This document shows positions 40,650-51,781 of a stretch of DNA of 64,000 bases, piece after piece. How positions within the stretch are numbered: the first letter of the stretch is position 1; each line of letters starts with the position of its first letter. Origin of the DNA: Prochlorococcus sp. AG-418-D13 (lineage in GTDB: Bacteria; Cyanobacteriota; Cyanobacteriia; PCC-6307; Cyanobiaceae); the NCBI GenBank assembly GCA_003214315.1, contig QCLU01000002.1:1-64000 (forward strand). Direction: 5' to 3'. Position numbers and translations under genes: made by a program. The notes under the pieces are model-generated. The model was given only the letters and a program-made list of their open reading frames with translations. It was not told where the DNA came from and searched no databases.

Positions 40650-41893
40650 TTACCTGGGGATGCTACCAAAGTGAATTTCTCCTCACGGATATATTTTGTG
40701 ATCTCTTTGAAATTATCCAAATCATTCCAATAATTCAAATGACTTTCAAAATTATTGATTGAAGAATTTCTCCCCCAAAGAAGTTCATTTCCAAAGAATG
40801 AAGAAAGTTGTGTAGATGTCTCTAAATTAAAGATATAGTTACTTTTCACAATATTTATTGCTTTTTTTATTTCATCCAAAGTCAAGGCTTTACAATTTGA
40901 GATCTCATCAATTGTTTTATTAATTTGCTTTTCTACTAAATCAATATCTTTGGACTCACAACTAGCTTCCATGATAAATAATCCGCCTAGTTCTCCAGCA
41001 TTTAAATCTACATATACCGATTCAACAAGATTACTATCTTCTTTTAAAATTTTTACTAATCTGCTGTTTCTTCCAACAGAGAGTATTGATGCTAATATCT
41101 CCAGTCCAAGAATATTTTTTTGATCATTGAGGTTTGGGATAAACCAAGCCATAAATATTCTTGAAAACTCTATATTATCAAACTTAACTGACTCTCTACC
41201 ATTCCTAATTTTTAAAGAAGGTTTATTTTTTAGATTTATTAAATTTGGAGTTTTATTTATGCCAGATAGATCACTTTTTTCAAAAGTTTTATAAATTTCT
41301 TCGGAGAGATTACCAGCAATTGCAATACAAATTTTTTCAGTAGTGTAATGTTTGCTATGAAATTTCACAAGATCATTTATCTCCAAGTTTTTAATACTAT
41401 TTTCAGTTCCTAGAATCGAATTGGCATAATTCGGGCTTAACCAAACCCTTTTCAAAAAATAATTAAATAATTTTTCTTCAGGCTGATCATTTTGTTGTTT
41501 TATTTCATCAATAACTACCCCTTTTTCTTTTATAAATTCATCGGGATTAAAATCTGGAGCGACTACAATATTTGTCAAAAGAGCAAGTGATTCTTTAAAG
41601 TTATTGGGTGGAACTAAGACATGGTAATGTACATCATCATAACCTGTTGAAGCGTTACTTAATCCGCCTAGTGATTCAATTTTGTGGTCAAACTCACCAG
41701 GCATTATTTTGTTAGATCCTTTAAAAATCATATGTTCTAGAAAATGAGCAGTGCCGTTTTTATCAACATCCTCAAATGAAGAACCTGCTTTGCACCAAAT
41801 ATCAATGCTTATAAGCGGCAATTCTTTATTATCCACAAACACACATCTAGTTTTGCTTGAATGGGTGTAGTAGTTAACCTTTCCTACGTTCAT
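40643..41893 (-). CDS. M16 family zinc metallopeptidase (active subunit)
   Basis: A 416-aa insulinase-type peptidase. The inverted zinc motif HFLEH is at 50-54 (GTAHFLEHMIFKGS). The downstream Glu lies near 130 (VVIDEIKQQNDQPEE). It is paired with the inactive-looking partner just downstream, overlapping by seven bases, the usual cyanobacterial M16A/B arrangement. Processing of peptides or periplasmic substrates is expected. It diverges from pcyA, with about 40 bases between starts. Confidence 0.9.
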   Translation of the reverse strand: MNVGKVNYYTHSSKTRCVFVDNKELPLISIDIWCKAGSSFEDVDKNGTAHFLEHMIFKGSNKIMPGEFDHKIESLGGLSNASTGYDDVHYHVLVPPNNFKESLALLTNIVVAPDFNPDEFIKEKGVVIDEIKQQNDQPEEKLFNYFLKRVWLSPNYANSILGTENSIKNLEINDLVKFHSKHYTTEKICIAIAGNLSEEIYKTFEKSDLSGINKTPNLINLKNKPSLKIRNGRESVKFDNIEFSRIFMAWFIPNLNDQKNILGLEILASILSVGRNSRLVKILKEDSNLVESVYVDLNAGELGGLFIMEASCESKDIDLVEKQINKTIDEISNCKALTLDEIKKAINIVKSNYIFNLETSTQLSSFFGNELLWGRNSSINNFESHLNYWNDLDNFKEITKYIREEKFTLVASPGKC

Positions 41894-41910
41894 TTCGGTT
41901 CTCTCTTTAA

Positions 41911-42659
<749 letters not shown>

Positions 42660-42660
<1 letters not shown>

Positions 42661-43574
42661 TGAAATTAAAAATATTAAAAAATTTATTTATTTATTTTTT
42701 ATTTTTTACACCAATATCTCTTGGGATGATTTCCTGTTCTGGAAATAATAAATCTAGTTCAAAATTTAAAGAGGAAATAACTTCAGCTTTCATACCGCCT
42801 ATTACAGCTGTTGCCGCACTAGGTCAACTTTCTCCTTCGGGAGAGATTAGGCAATTGGCTGCTCCAATAAGTCAGTTTGGCTCTTCCCCCCGAATTGTCG
42901 AAATTTTAGTAAATGAAGGAGATTTTGTAAAAAAAGGTGATATCCTTGCAATCTTTGAAAATGGAGAAAAATTAATTGCTGATCTTGAAAGCAATGAAAA
43001 TTTAATTAATAATATTAACGAAGAAATTACCCTAAAGAAAGATCAAATTCAAAGGTACGAGTTAGCTTTGAGCAAAGATGTATATTCTTTTGTAGAGTTT
43101 TCACAGAGAAAAGATGAATTATTAAAATTGCAAAAACAGAAAATAAACCTTATGGGAGATCAAAAAAATATCAAGATAGATCTATTTAATTCTAAACTAA
43201 GGAGTCCAATTGATGGTTTTATCCTTGGAATAAATACGAGAGTTGGTGAAAGGCCTAAAAATGAAGGGATTTTGGATATTGGTTCTAGTCAAAGAATGGA
43301 AGCTTTGATAGAGGTTTATGAATCTGACATTGATAGAGTCTTTATCTCTCAGAATGTTGAATTGAGCAGTGAGAATGGGGGCTTCCAAAAAAATCTTAAG
43401 GGAAAGGTGATCAGGATTAGTCCTCAGGTAAAACAAAGAAAAGTTTTATCGACTGATCCAACAGGGGATGCTGATTCGCGAATTATCGAGGTATTAGTAA
43501 AACTAGATCAAGATTCTATAGATATCGTTCAAAACTATGCAGGAATGAAAGTGATTGCAAAATTTATTCCCTAA
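42660..43574 (+). CDS. devB: DevB-like ABC exporter membrane-fusion protein
   Basis: A 304-aa HlyD/DevB-type adaptor. The N-terminus has a lipobox-like GMISC, so it may be a lipoprotein. A biotinyl-lipoyl-type half (VNEGDFVKKGDILAIFENGE) is followed by a coiled-coil hairpin (LKKDQIQRYELAL-like region about 120-170) and RSPIDGFILGINTRVGE. It links the inner-membrane DevCA transporter to the outer membrane. TAATG couples it to pcyA and devC. Confidence 0.85.
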
Positions 43575-44746
43575 TGAGGTTTTCTTTTTTAAAATTCAGA
43601 AAAATACCATTAGCTTGGTTGTTATTAACTAGGCAACCATTAAGGCTAGCAGTTGCCATAGCTGGAATCAGTTTTGCAGGCATTTTGATGTTTATGCAAT
43701 TAGGTTTTAGAGATGGTTTATTTGACACGAGCGTAACTATTCATAAACTTCTAAATGCCGATCTTGTTTTGATAAGCCCCAGATCAAAAAGTTCTATAAG
43801 CATGAGTGGATTCCCAAAAAGAAGGTTAATTCAGACTCTCGCATTAGAAGATGTTGCAAAAACTGCTCCCGTCAATCTAAATTATTTACTTTGGAGAAAT
43901 CCCGAAAATCTTAAAACTAGATCAATACTTGCATTAGGGTTTAACCCCTCCGATTCACTTCTTTTAGATGAGGGATTCTCAAAGAACGCTTATAAACTGA
44001 GGAATCCGTCAAGAGTTCTTTTTGACAAACTATCTAGACCTGAATTTGGACCAATTGAAGAATGGTTTTTATCTGAAAAAAAAGTTGAGACTGAGGTTGC
44101 TGGAAAAAGAGTAATTGTTGAAGGCCTTGTGGAGTTGGGACCATCTTTTGGTGCAGATGGTAATTTGATAACTAGTCGAGAAACATTCTTAAGACTTTTT
44201 CCTGCTAATCCTCCTGGAAGTATTGAAATTGGTTTGGTAAAGCTAAAAAAAGGATCTGATCCTGAATTGATTTCTAGGATATTAAATAACTCCCTCCCAA
44301 ATGATGTAAGAGTTCTTACCAAAAAAGAATTTATAGAATTTGAGAAGAATTATTGGAAAAATAGTACTGCAATAGGTTTTATATTTAGTTTGGGAGCTTT
44401 GATGGGTTTCGTTGTAGGGTGTGTGGTTGTTTATCAAATTCTTTATAGTGACGTTACAGACCACCTCCCAGAGTACGCCACCTTATTGGCAATGGGGTAT
44501 AGACTTAAGACCCTTTTCTTTGTAGTAGCTAGAGAGGGGTTTTTGTTGGCATTGTTTGGTTATTTACCTGCTTATTTCTCCGGTCAAATACTTTACTCAG
44601 TTATAAGAAGTTCTACTAAACTCCCAATAATAATGGACGCAGATAAAACTATTCTAATTTTCGTATTAGTTTTAGTTATGTGTATGGGGTCCGCCGCTGT
44701 AGCGATGCGTAAATTAGTTGACGCTGATCCTGCTGAAATTTTTTAA
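43574..44746 (+). CDS. devC: DevC-like ABC exporter permease
   Basis: A 390-aa MacB/FtsX-type permease. The first helix (RLAVAIAGISFAGILMFMQL) is followed by a large periplasmic domain and three C-terminal helices (IGFIFSLGALMGFVVGCVVV and later). The DevBCA family exports glycolipids or lipid-like compounds for outer layers in other cyanobacteria. Its start overlaps the devB stop by one base. Confidence 0.85.
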   Translation: MRFSFLKFRKIPLAWLLLTRQPLRLAVAIAGISFAGILMFMQLGFRDGLFDTSVTIHKLLNADLVLISPRSKSSISMSGFPKRRLIQTLALEDVAKTAPVNLNYLLWRNPENLKTRSILALGFNPSDSLLLDEGFSKNAYKLRNPSRVLFDKLSRPEFGPIEEWFLSEKKVETEVAGKRVIVEGLVELGPSFGADGNLITSRETFLRLFPANPPGSIEIGLVKLKKGSDPELISRILNNSLPNDVRVLTKKEFIEFEKNYWKNSTAIGFIFSLGALMGFVVGCVVVYQILYSDVTDHLPEYATLLAMGYRLKTLFFVVAREGFLLALFGYLPAYFSGQILYSVIRSSTKLPIIMDADKTILIFVLVLVMCMGSAAVAMRKLVDADPAEIF

Positions 44747-44759
44747 CAATTAAAGATCA

Positions 44760-45488
44760 ATGTTTAAAGCTAATAAAACAAAAAATAATGTTGAAAACCT
44801 TAAAACAGTCTCAATAAATAATTTGAGTCACTTTTATGGAAAAAATGAGAATAAAAAACAAGTTCTTAATGACGTTAATTTAAATATCGATAAAGGAGAG
44901 TTGGTTCTTTTAAAAGGACCTTCTGGATGTGGTAAAACGACTCTTTTAACATTAATTGGTGCCTTGAGAACCTGTCAAAGTGGAGATTTAACTGTATTAA
45001 ATAATCAGTTAAATGGAGCATCAAGGAAAACTCGTCAGATTCTTAGAAGAAGTATTGGAATGATTTTTCAAGGTCACAATCTTCTGAGATGTTTAACCGC
45101 AGAACAAAATGTTCAGATGGGTGCCGATTTAATAAAAGGTTTAACATATTTGCAAAGACGTGAAATAGCAAGGAATTGGTTGTCAGCAGTAGGATTAGAA
45201 GAGCATTATAAAAAGTTGCCAAATGACTTATCTGGTGGGCAGAAACAGAGAGTAGCAATTGCTCGAGCTTTATCAGCTAACCCAAAACTATTATTAGCTG
45301 ATGAGCCTACTTCTGCTTTAGATAGCGTTACAGGAAGAGAAATAGTAACCCTTTTAAGAAAACTAGCAAAAGAGCAAAATTGTTCTGTATTTATGGTGAC
45401 GCATGATCCAAGAATTTCTGATATGGCTGATAGGATATTAAATATGGAAGATGGTAAAATATATAGTGCTCATAGTGAGCTAATATAA
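44760..45488 (+). CDS. devA: DevA-like ABC exporter ATP-binding protein
   Basis: A 242-aa ATPase of the MacB/LolD group: Walker A GPSGCGKTT, Q-loop IGMIFQGHNLLR, signature LSGGQKQRVAIARAL, Walker B LLLADEPTSALD, and switch His in VFMVTHDPR. It completes the pcyA-devB-devC-devA operon, 13 bases after devC. The exported substrate is unknown in Prochlorococcus. Confidence 0.9.
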   Translation: MFKANKTKNNVENLKTVSINNLSHFYGKNENKKQVLNDVNLNIDKGELVLLKGPSGCGKTTLLTLIGALRTCQSGDLTVLNNQLNGASRKTRQILRRSIGMIFQGHNLLRCLTAEQNVQMGADLIKGLTYLQRREIARNWLSAVGLEEHYKKLPNDLSGGQKQRVAIARALSANPKLLLADEPTSALDSVTGREIVTLLRKLAKEQNCSVFMVTHDPRISDMADRILNMEDGKIYSAHSELI

Positions 45489-45506
45489 TTAAAAGTCAAA
45501 AATTTC

Positions 45507-45656
45507 ATGTCTAAGAGAAGAAATCTAAAAAAAGAAAAGCAAGAACGTAATCGAGCGTATGCTAGAAAATTCAAAAAAAGGAAATTAAGAACTGATGGAA
45601 GACCTGATGGTGGAAACGTTACAGGCACAGCAAATAATGGCGGGGCAGCTGATTAG
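45507..45656 (+). CDS. 49-aa basic small protein
   Basis: The ORF reads MSKRRNLKKEKQERNRAYAR, then KFKKRKLRTDGRPDGGNVTG and ends NNGGAAD. Very basic N-terminus and a Gly-rich acidic end, typical of a conserved picocyanobacterial RNA- or ribosome-associated small protein by look. Family not named. It lies 18 bases after devA. Confidence 0.6.
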   Translation: MSKRRNLKKEKQERNRAYARKFKKRKLRTDGRPDGGNVTGTANNGGAAD

Positions 45657-45717
45657 GGAATATCTTTTATTTTTATCTTTTGAAGTCCAATATATTACGC
45701 ATTTTTAAGGTATAATC

Positions 45718-46629
45718 ATGAACGTAAGTATTGTCATACCTACTTACAATAGATTACCCATATTAGAGAAATGTCTCTTTGCGCTTGAGAAACAAAAATT
45801 AAATTCAAATATCAGTAATTATGAAGTAATAGTAGTTGATGATGGATCCACTGATGGTACAACCTCATGGATAAATAAAAATAAAGCTAATCTCCCACAC
45901 GTTATTTTATTTCATCAAGAACATGGAGGGCCCGCACTTGGAAGAAATCTAGGAGTAATTAAATCAAAATTTGAAATTATTATATTTATTGATAGTGATC
46001 TTATTGTTTTAGACAATTTTATAAATTGCCACGTAGAAAAATTACTTGCCTCTTGGAAAAAAAATGATAAAAAATGTTTTACCTATGGCTCGGTAGTCAA
46101 TACATCTAATTTTCTAAATCCTCAGAGTGAAAAACATAAAATAATGGACACTTCTTTCGCTTACTTCGCTACTGGAAATGTTGCGATATCAAAAGAATTG
46201 ATTTTAAGTGTCGGATTATTTGATACTTCTTTTAGTCTTTACGGTTGGGAGGATTTAGAACTTGGAGAAAGATTAAAAAAAATTGGTACAAAATTAATTA
46301 AATGTCCAAATGCAGTGGGTTTTCATTGGCACCCACCATTTAATTGCGAACAAATAGATTCATTAATAGCTCAAGAAAAGGAAAGGGCAAAAATGGCTTT
46401 AGTGTTTTTTAAGAAACATCCAAATTTAAGGGTTAGATTTATGATTCAATTAACTCCTCTTCATAATTTACTTTGGCAAATTCTTTGCTTGGGAGGACTA
46501 ATCAGTGTTGATAGAATCCTTCCTTTATTAAAATTTCTAGTAAATATAAGAAGAAATAGACTTGCACTTGAGATACTTAGGATCCCTCTAAATATGATTT
46601 ACATTAAACAGTTAACCAAATCAAGATAA
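45718..46629 (+). CDS. Family 2 glycosyltransferase
   Basis: A 303-aa GT-A enzyme. The start VSIVIPTYNRLPILEKCLFA, then EVIVVDDGSTDGT and the metal-binding FIDSDLIV are the GT2 marks. A later FSLYGWEDLELGERL segment resembles the acceptor-base ED of GT2 chains. Donor and acceptor cannot be assigned. It is soluble, probably acting at the cytosolic membrane face in surface polysaccharide or lipid synthesis. Confidence 0.85.
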   Translation: MNVSIVIPTYNRLPILEKCLFALEKQKLNSNISNYEVIVVDDGSTDGTTSWINKNKANLPHVILFHQEHGGPALGRNLGVIKSKFEIIIFIDSDLIVLDNFINCHVEKLLASWKKNDKKCFTYGSVVNTSNFLNPQSEKHKIMDTSFAYFATGNVAISKELILSVGLFDTSFSLYGWEDLELGERLKKIGTKLIKCPNAVGFHWHPPFNCEQIDSLIAQEKERAKMALVFFKKHPNLRVRFMIQLTPLHNLLWQILCLGGLISVDRILPLLKFLVNIRRNRLALEILRIPLNMIYIKQLTKSR

Positions 46630-46683
46630 AAAACTTTTAGAAATACACATCACTTGCTAGAATCATTGAAATTAAATCCACAC

Positions 46684-46746
46684 ATCTGACAGTTTCGGGT
46701 GAGTTATTAATATTAATTCCCCGTCAGATGGAGGCTAACCCGAAAC
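46684..46746 (+). promoter_or_regulatory. Pseudoknot-capable leader of rpsB
   Basis: ATCTGAC (46684-46690) pairs with GTCAGAT (46723-46729). The loop strand GTTTCGGGT (46692-46700) pairs perfectly over nine bases with ACCCGAAAC (46738-46746). The a-b-a'-b' order is an H-type pseudoknot. GGAGG (46730-46734) lies between the two 3' arms, 24 bases before the ATG. The last arm ends 12 bases before the rpsB start, so it could control translation. Ribosomal-protein autoregulation is the likely role, by inference. Confidence 0.6.
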
Positions 46747-46758
46747 CCTTTTTAAATT

Positions 46759-47463
46759 ATGGCTGTTGTATCACTATCAGAAATGATGGAAGCTGGTGCT
46801 CACTTTGGGCATCAAACTAGACGTTGGAACCCAAAGATGTCTAAGTATATATATTGCGCGAGAAATGGAGTTCATATTATTGATCTTGTAAAAACAGCAT
46901 TGTGTATGAACAATGCGTACAAATGGACGAGAAACGCAGCAAAAAGCGGTAAACGTTTCCTATTTGTCGGTACAAAAAAACAAGCATCAGATGTAGTAGC
47001 TCTGGAAGCTACACGCTGTGGAGCTGCATATGTAAACCAAAGATGGCTTGGAGGGATGTTGACTAATTGGACAACAATGAAAGCTAGGATTGAAAGATTA
47101 AAGGATCTAGAAAGAATGGAAAGTAGTGGTTCAATAGCAATGAGGCCTAAAAAAGAAGCTGCAGTATTAAGGAGAGAACTTGAAAGATTACAAAAATACT
47201 TAGGTGGTCTTAAGGGTATGAGAAGATTACCAGACGTAGTTGTATTGGTTGATCAGAGAAGAGAATCTAATGCAGTATTAGAAGCCAGAAAATTAGATAT
47301 CTCATTAGTATCAATGTTGGATACAAATTGCGATCCGGATTTGTGTGAAGTTCCAATTCCTTGTAACGATGATGCCGTTAGATCTGTGCAACTTATTTTA
47401 GGAAGATTAGCAGATGCCATAAATGAGGGTAGAAAGGGCTCTAATTCCGAAAGAAAAAATTAA
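46759..47463 (+). CDS. rpsB: 30S ribosomal protein S2
   Basis: The 234-aa protein has the S2 signatures [20 protein letters not shown], then [20 protein letters not shown] and [19 protein letters not shown]. The start is ATG 46759, lacking a close Shine-Dalgarno but preceded by a pseudoknot-capable leader. It is followed by tsf in the classical rpsB-tsf pair. Confidence 0.98.
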   Translation: MAVVSLSEMMEAGAHFGHQTRRWNPKMSKYIYCARNGVHIIDLVKTALCMNNAYKWTRNAAKSGKRFLFVGTKKQASDVVALEATRCGAAYVNQRWLGGMLTNWTTMKARIERLKDLERMESSGSIAMRPKKEAAVLRRELERLQKYLGGLKGMRRLPDVVVLVDQRRESNAVLEARKLDISLVSMLDTNCDPDLCEVPIPCNDDAVRSVQLILGRLADAINEGRKGSNSERKN

Positions 47464-47507
47464 ATTCAAATTTAAAATTTACTATTCACTATTTTTTATT
47501 ACTTCAA

Positions 47508-48164
47508 ATGGGAAACATTACAGCAAAACTTGTAAAAGATCTTAGAGACAAAACTGGCGCAGGAATGATGGACTGCAAAAAAGCACTTAACGAAACTGAA
47601 GGAAATCTAGATAAAGCTTTGGAATGGTTAAGGCAGAAAGGCATAGCCAGTGCTGAAAAGAAATCGGGAAGAGTAGCGGCCGAAGGGTCAATTGGTAGTT
47701 ATATACATACTGGATCAAGAGTCGGAGTTTTACTAGAGTTAAATTGTGAAACTGATTTTGTCGCTAGAGGTGATATATTCCAATCTTTATTAAAGGATGT
47801 ATCAATGCAAGTAGCAGCATGCCCAAATGTTGAGTATGTATCAATTGATGAAATACCAGAAAATGTTGTGGAAAAAGAAAAGCAGATTGAAATGGGTAGG
47901 GATGATTTGTCAGGAAAACCAGAACAAATAAAAGAAAAAATAGTTGAAGGGAGAATAGCAAAAAGACTTAATGAGCTTGTTTTGCTTTCACAACCCTACA
48001 TTAAAGATAGTTCTCTAACAGTTGAGGATCTCGTTAAACAAGCAGCTGCAAAAATTGGGGAAAATATCAAAGTAAGACGCTTTACAAGATATACATTGGG
48101 TGAAGGTATCGAAAAAAATCAGATGGACTTTGCTGAAGAGGTTGCATCAATGCAAACAAACTAG
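47508..48164 (+). CDS. tsf: Translation elongation factor Ts
   Basis: A 218-aa EF-Ts with the N-terminal [20 protein letters not shown] and the conserved [15 protein letters not shown]. It recycles EF-Tu by releasing GDP. The length matches the short cyanobacterial form. Its stop is six bases before the likely TTG start of the next gene, so a longer operon with rpsB is plausible. Confidence 0.98.
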   Translation: MGNITAKLVKDLRDKTGAGMMDCKKALNETEGNLDKALEWLRQKGIASAEKKSGRVAAEGSIGSYIHTGSRVGVLLELNCETDFVARGDIFQSLLKDVSMQVAACPNVEYVSIDEIPENVVEKEKQIEMGRDDLSGKPEQIKEKIVEGRIAKRLNELVLLSQPYIKDSSLTVEDLVKQAAAKIGENIKVRRFTRYTLGEGIEKNQMDFAEEVASMQTN

Positions 48165-48168
48165 TCAC

Positions 48169-49245
48169 TTGAATAATTTCAATAATTACATAGATATAGA
48201 TAAAATTAATTCTCAATTAGAGAGAGTAGACATACAAAAAAGAATATTAACTAGAAATATCTATAGGGAATATGAACTTTATCTTAATCTCGTAAGAGAT
48301 CTACTTTTCATCTCTGTAGAAAAAGGCCTTAATCAAATACATAGTTATCCAACAATTAATGATAATTTCTTAAATGAAAATGAATTCTGTAGTCTTTTTG
48401 AAAAAAAAATAAGTAAATTAATATTTACGAATTTGCCCTTTTTAACAGTAGAACAATTAAAGATAAATGAAATTGAAAAAAATATAAATAAGGAAATTAA
48501 TTTTACTATTTTTGATAGTTCCACAAAAACAAAGGATGATCAAAAAGAAAAATTTCAATATGAAGATGGTTTTCAATTAAAAGAACCCACTCAGTTTGAC
48601 ATTAGTAAAGACTTTTCAAATACTTCTGAATATTATCAAGCTCATAATCATGAGAAATTCGCATCACTTGATTTAGATAATAAAGACCATAATAATTATT
48701 TATCTAAAAACAATATTTTTGAAAAATTAGGAGTTGAAAAACAATTTATATCCTCTCTACTTGAATTAATAGGCGAAGAAAAGGTGGAAAAACTAAGACA
48801 TCCAGAAAAAGAAAATGTCAATCAAATGAATAATTTACCAAAAAATCAGATTCTTAATAATTTTGATTTAATAGACAAGTCTTTGGAAAATTTACTATTG
48901 AATCTTTCATATAATATTAACCAAGAATTATTCAAGGCAAAGCTAATAAAAAAAATGATATCTAAAGATTCCTTTGATTATTTAATAGGCAAAAATTTTA
49001 TGATAAAACATCCATATCCTTTTGTTATTAATTTCGAATTAAACTTAAATCGGTCATCATTAAAAGACAATAATTTTCCAAGCATTATTTTCTTCAATAT
49101 ATCTACTGTTGAGTTAGAGTTTAAAAATTTAAATCTTTCTATTAAAAGGAACAATATAAATGAGCTAAAAAATCAATTTCAGCGTTTGATCAAAAAAGAG
49201 ACATATTGGAGGCAAAAAGAAATAACTTTGAATAAGATACGTTGA
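48169..49245 (+). CDS. 358-aa hypothetical protein between tsf and recG
   Basis: I start it at TTG 48169, six bases after tsf. An upstream in-frame ATG at 48100 would overlap tsf. The protein is charged and helical, beginning NNFNNYIDIDKINSQLERVD after the initiator. The central stretch is acidic and probably disordered, and it ends WRQKEITLNKIR. No transmembrane helix and no known family. Its placement between translation and recG genes gives no functional clue. Confidence 0.65.
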   Translation: MNNFNNYIDIDKINSQLERVDIQKRILTRNIYREYELYLNLVRDLLFISVEKGLNQIHSYPTINDNFLNENEFCSLFEKKISKLIFTNLPFLTVEQLKINEIEKNINKEINFTIFDSSTKTKDDQKEKFQYEDGFQLKEPTQFDISKDFSNTSEYYQAHNHEKFASLDLDNKDHNNYLSKNNIFEKLGVEKQFISSLLELIGEEKVEKLRHPEKENVNQMNNLPKNQILNNFDLIDKSLENLLLNLSYNINQELFKAKLIKKMISKDSFDYLIGKNFMIKHPYPFVINFELNLNRSSLKDNNFPSIIFFNISTVELEFKNLNLSIKRNNINELKNQFQRLIKKETYWRQKEITLNKIR

Positions 49246-49267
49246 AAAATTAACTCTTTTTTCAAAT

Positions 49268-51724
49268 GTGACTTTTAGCGGGAATAATAATAAATTAATT
49301 AAAGATTGGATAAGACCTCTTCAAAAGTCTCTTACTATTGAAACTGAAAACAAATTTAATAATACTTTAGGAAGAGAAAAATATTTTAATGATTATTTGC
49401 ATGAATCATTGCAAAAACTAGATAATCTAAATATCTCAGAAGAATATCTAAGGATATTTTATGAATTTTCTAAAAAATATAATGAATATAATAAATTAGA
49501 TGAAAATCAAAGAAAAAGGTTAATTATAGATACAAGAAAAATTCTTTATAAACTAGGTAAAACTCTAGAAATAGAAAGTTCTAACAATATTTCTAATAAT
49601 ATTTTTCTGAATAAAGCTGATTCAAGTTTGTCTTTTGATTCAGATATTTCATTAATAAAAAATGTAGGAAAAGTTTATAAAAATAAGCTTAATGAATTAG
49701 GGATATTTCATATAAAAGATCTAATTAATTATTTCCCACGAACATATCTAGACTATACAAATAGAGTAAAGATAATAAATTTAAAACCAGATAATTTATA
49801 CACGTGCATCGCAAACGTTAAAAGATTTTATATTCATAAGAGTAAAAAGAATAGTAATTTATCAATAATGAATTTTGTAGTTTCTGATGAAACGTCTTCA
49901 ATAAAGGTTACAAAATTTTTTTTAGGAAGAAGATTTAGATCTTATTCCTTCTTCACATCTCAAAAATCTTTGTATACTAACGGAACCAAATTAGCAATTT
50001 CCGGTAAGGTTAAATTGACAGAGTATGGCAAAACTTTTGTAGATCCGCAGATTGAAATTCTTAAGAATAACAATGATAATTTTAATTTCTCAGGCAAAAT
50101 ATTACCCTTGTATTCATTAGGTGAAGCATTATCAAATATGAGTTTTATAAAACTTATGAAAAAGGTACTAATTTATGCAAAGCAATATCCAGAATTTTTA
50201 AATAAAAAGCAACTTGATTCATTATCTTTATTATCAAAAGGAGAGTCGTTGATTAATATCCATTTTCCTCCAACTCAACAGGCACTTATTGAGTCAAAAA
50301 AACGTTTGGTTTTTGATGAGTTATTCCTGCTGCAAATAAAGTTCCTACTTCGAAAAAGAAAGACGAACAAAAATGTAATTTCCCAACAATTACCTCAAAA
50401 GAAATCTTTATTAAAAGAATTTTTAAATACTTTTCCTTTCGAATTAACAAAATCTCAAGAAAATGTTTTAAATGAAATTAAAAAAGATTTATCTAACCCC
50501 ATACCAATGTCTAGGTTGCTTCAGGGAGATGTGGGAAGCGGTAAAACTATAATTGCAATAGCGTCTCTTTTACTTGTCATTGAAAAAAACCTGCAAGGTG
50601 CATTTATGGTCCCAACTGAGGTATTAGCAGAACAACATTATAAAAATTTATTAAAATATTTGAGCCCCCTTTTGGTTTCTGTTGAACTACTTACTGGGAA
50701 TACTCCTCAAAAAAAGAGAAAAGAAATTTTCTCTAATTTGAACAATGGATTAGTAGATATCCTAGTAGGTACTCATGCATTATTTGAGGATAAAGTGATT
50801 TTTAATGCATTAGGGATGGTCGTAATTGATGAACAACATAGATTTGGAGTTACTCAAAGAAATAGATTACTAAATAAAGGAGAAAATACTAACTTGTTAT
50901 CAATGACAGCAACACCAATTCCAAGAACTCTTGCGCTTTCCATTTATGGTGATTTAGATGTGAGTCAAATTACAGAACTTCCTCCTGGGAGAGTTCCTAT
51001 AACTACAAAAATAGTTTCAGAAGATGATTTAACTAACTTGTTCAAGATTGTTGAATATGAGATCAATAAGGGAAAGCAAGCTTATGTGATTTTGCCACTT
51101 ATAGAAGATTCAGAAAAAATGAATTTAAGCTCCGCAAAGAAAACATTCAAACATTTATCAGAGGAGGTCTTTTTCAACAAAAAAGTTGGATTATTACATG
51201 GCAAATTAAGTTCACAAGAAAAGAATGAAGTGATTAATTCTTTTTTAAAGAATGAAATTAATATATTGGTTTCCACCACTGTAATTGAGGTTGGAATTGA
51301 TGTGCCTAACGCCACAATTATGATTATTTATAATTCGGACAGATTTGGATTGTCCCAGCTACATCAATTAAGGGGGAGAGTTGGTAGAGGATCAACAAAA
51401 TCTTTTTGTTATCTGGTAACCTCCGATAAAAATGGATTAGAAAATAAACGACTTTGTGTTTTGCAAAAATCTAATGATGGCTTTTATATTGCTGAAAAAG
51501 ACTTGGAGCTTAGAGGACCAGGCCAGATTTTAGGATATAGACAATCTGGATTGCCTGATTTTGTACTGGATAATTTACCTAACAATAAATTTCTTATTGA
51601 TAAGGCTCGTGAAGAGGCTATTAAGATTGTGAGTGATGATCCTGATTTAAAAGAAAATATTGTTTTAAGGAATATACTTATTGATAATTCTGATAATAAA
51701 TTCATTCATGATTTCTTGAATTGA
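49268..51724 (+). CDS. recG: ATP-dependent DNA helicase RecG
   Basis: An 818-aa helicase that remodels stalled forks. The wedge/OB domain shows LINYFPRTYLDYTNRVKI, followed by Walker A GDVGSGKT, the DEQH box (VVIDEQHRFGVTQR), MTATPIPRT and the QLRGRVGRG motif VI. GTG 49268 is the start. An N-terminal extension of about 130 residues, typical of cyanobacterial RecG, is present. Confidence 0.95.
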   Translation: MTFSGNNNKLIKDWIRPLQKSLTIETENKFNNTLGREKYFNDYLHESLQKLDNLNISEEYLRIFYEFSKKYNEYNKLDENQRKRLIIDTRKILYKLGKTLEIESSNNISNNIFLNKADSSLSFDSDISLIKNVGKVYKNKLNELGIFHIKDLINYFPRTYLDYTNRVKIINLKPDNLYTCIANVKRFYIHKSKKNSNLSIMNFVVSDETSSIKVTKFFLGRRFRSYSFFTSQKSLYTNGTKLAISGKVKLTEYGKTFVDPQIEILKNNNDNFNFSGKILPLYSLGEALSNMSFIKLMKKVLIYAKQYPEFLNKKQLDSLSLLSKGESLINIHFPPTQQALIESKKRLVFDELFLLQIKFLLRKRKTNKNVISQQLPQKKSLLKEFLNTFPFELTKSQENVLNEIKKDLSNPIPMSRLLQGDVGSGKTIIAIASLLLVIEKNLQGAFMVPTEVLAEQHYKNLLKYLSPLLVSVELLTGNTPQKKRKEIFSNLNNGLVDILVGTHALFEDKVIFNALGMVVIDEQHRFGVTQRNRLLNKGENTNLLSMTATPIPRTLALSIYGDLDVSQITELPPGRVPITTKIVSEDDLTNLFKIVEYEINKGKQAYVILPLIEDSEKMNLSSAKKTFKHLSEEVFFNKKVGLLHGKLSSQEKNEVINSFLKNEINILVSTTVIEVGIDVPNATIMIIYNSDRFGLSQLHQLRGRVGRGSTKSFCYLVTSDKNGLENKRLCVLQKSNDGFYIAEKDLELRGPGQILGYRQSGLPDFVLDNLPNNKFLIDKAREEAIKIVSDDPDLKENIVLRNILIDNSDNKFIHDFLN

Positions 51725-51781
51725 GAACTATCATTGTAATTTTTGATATATATGCCACTATAAATCAATTACAAATTTCAA

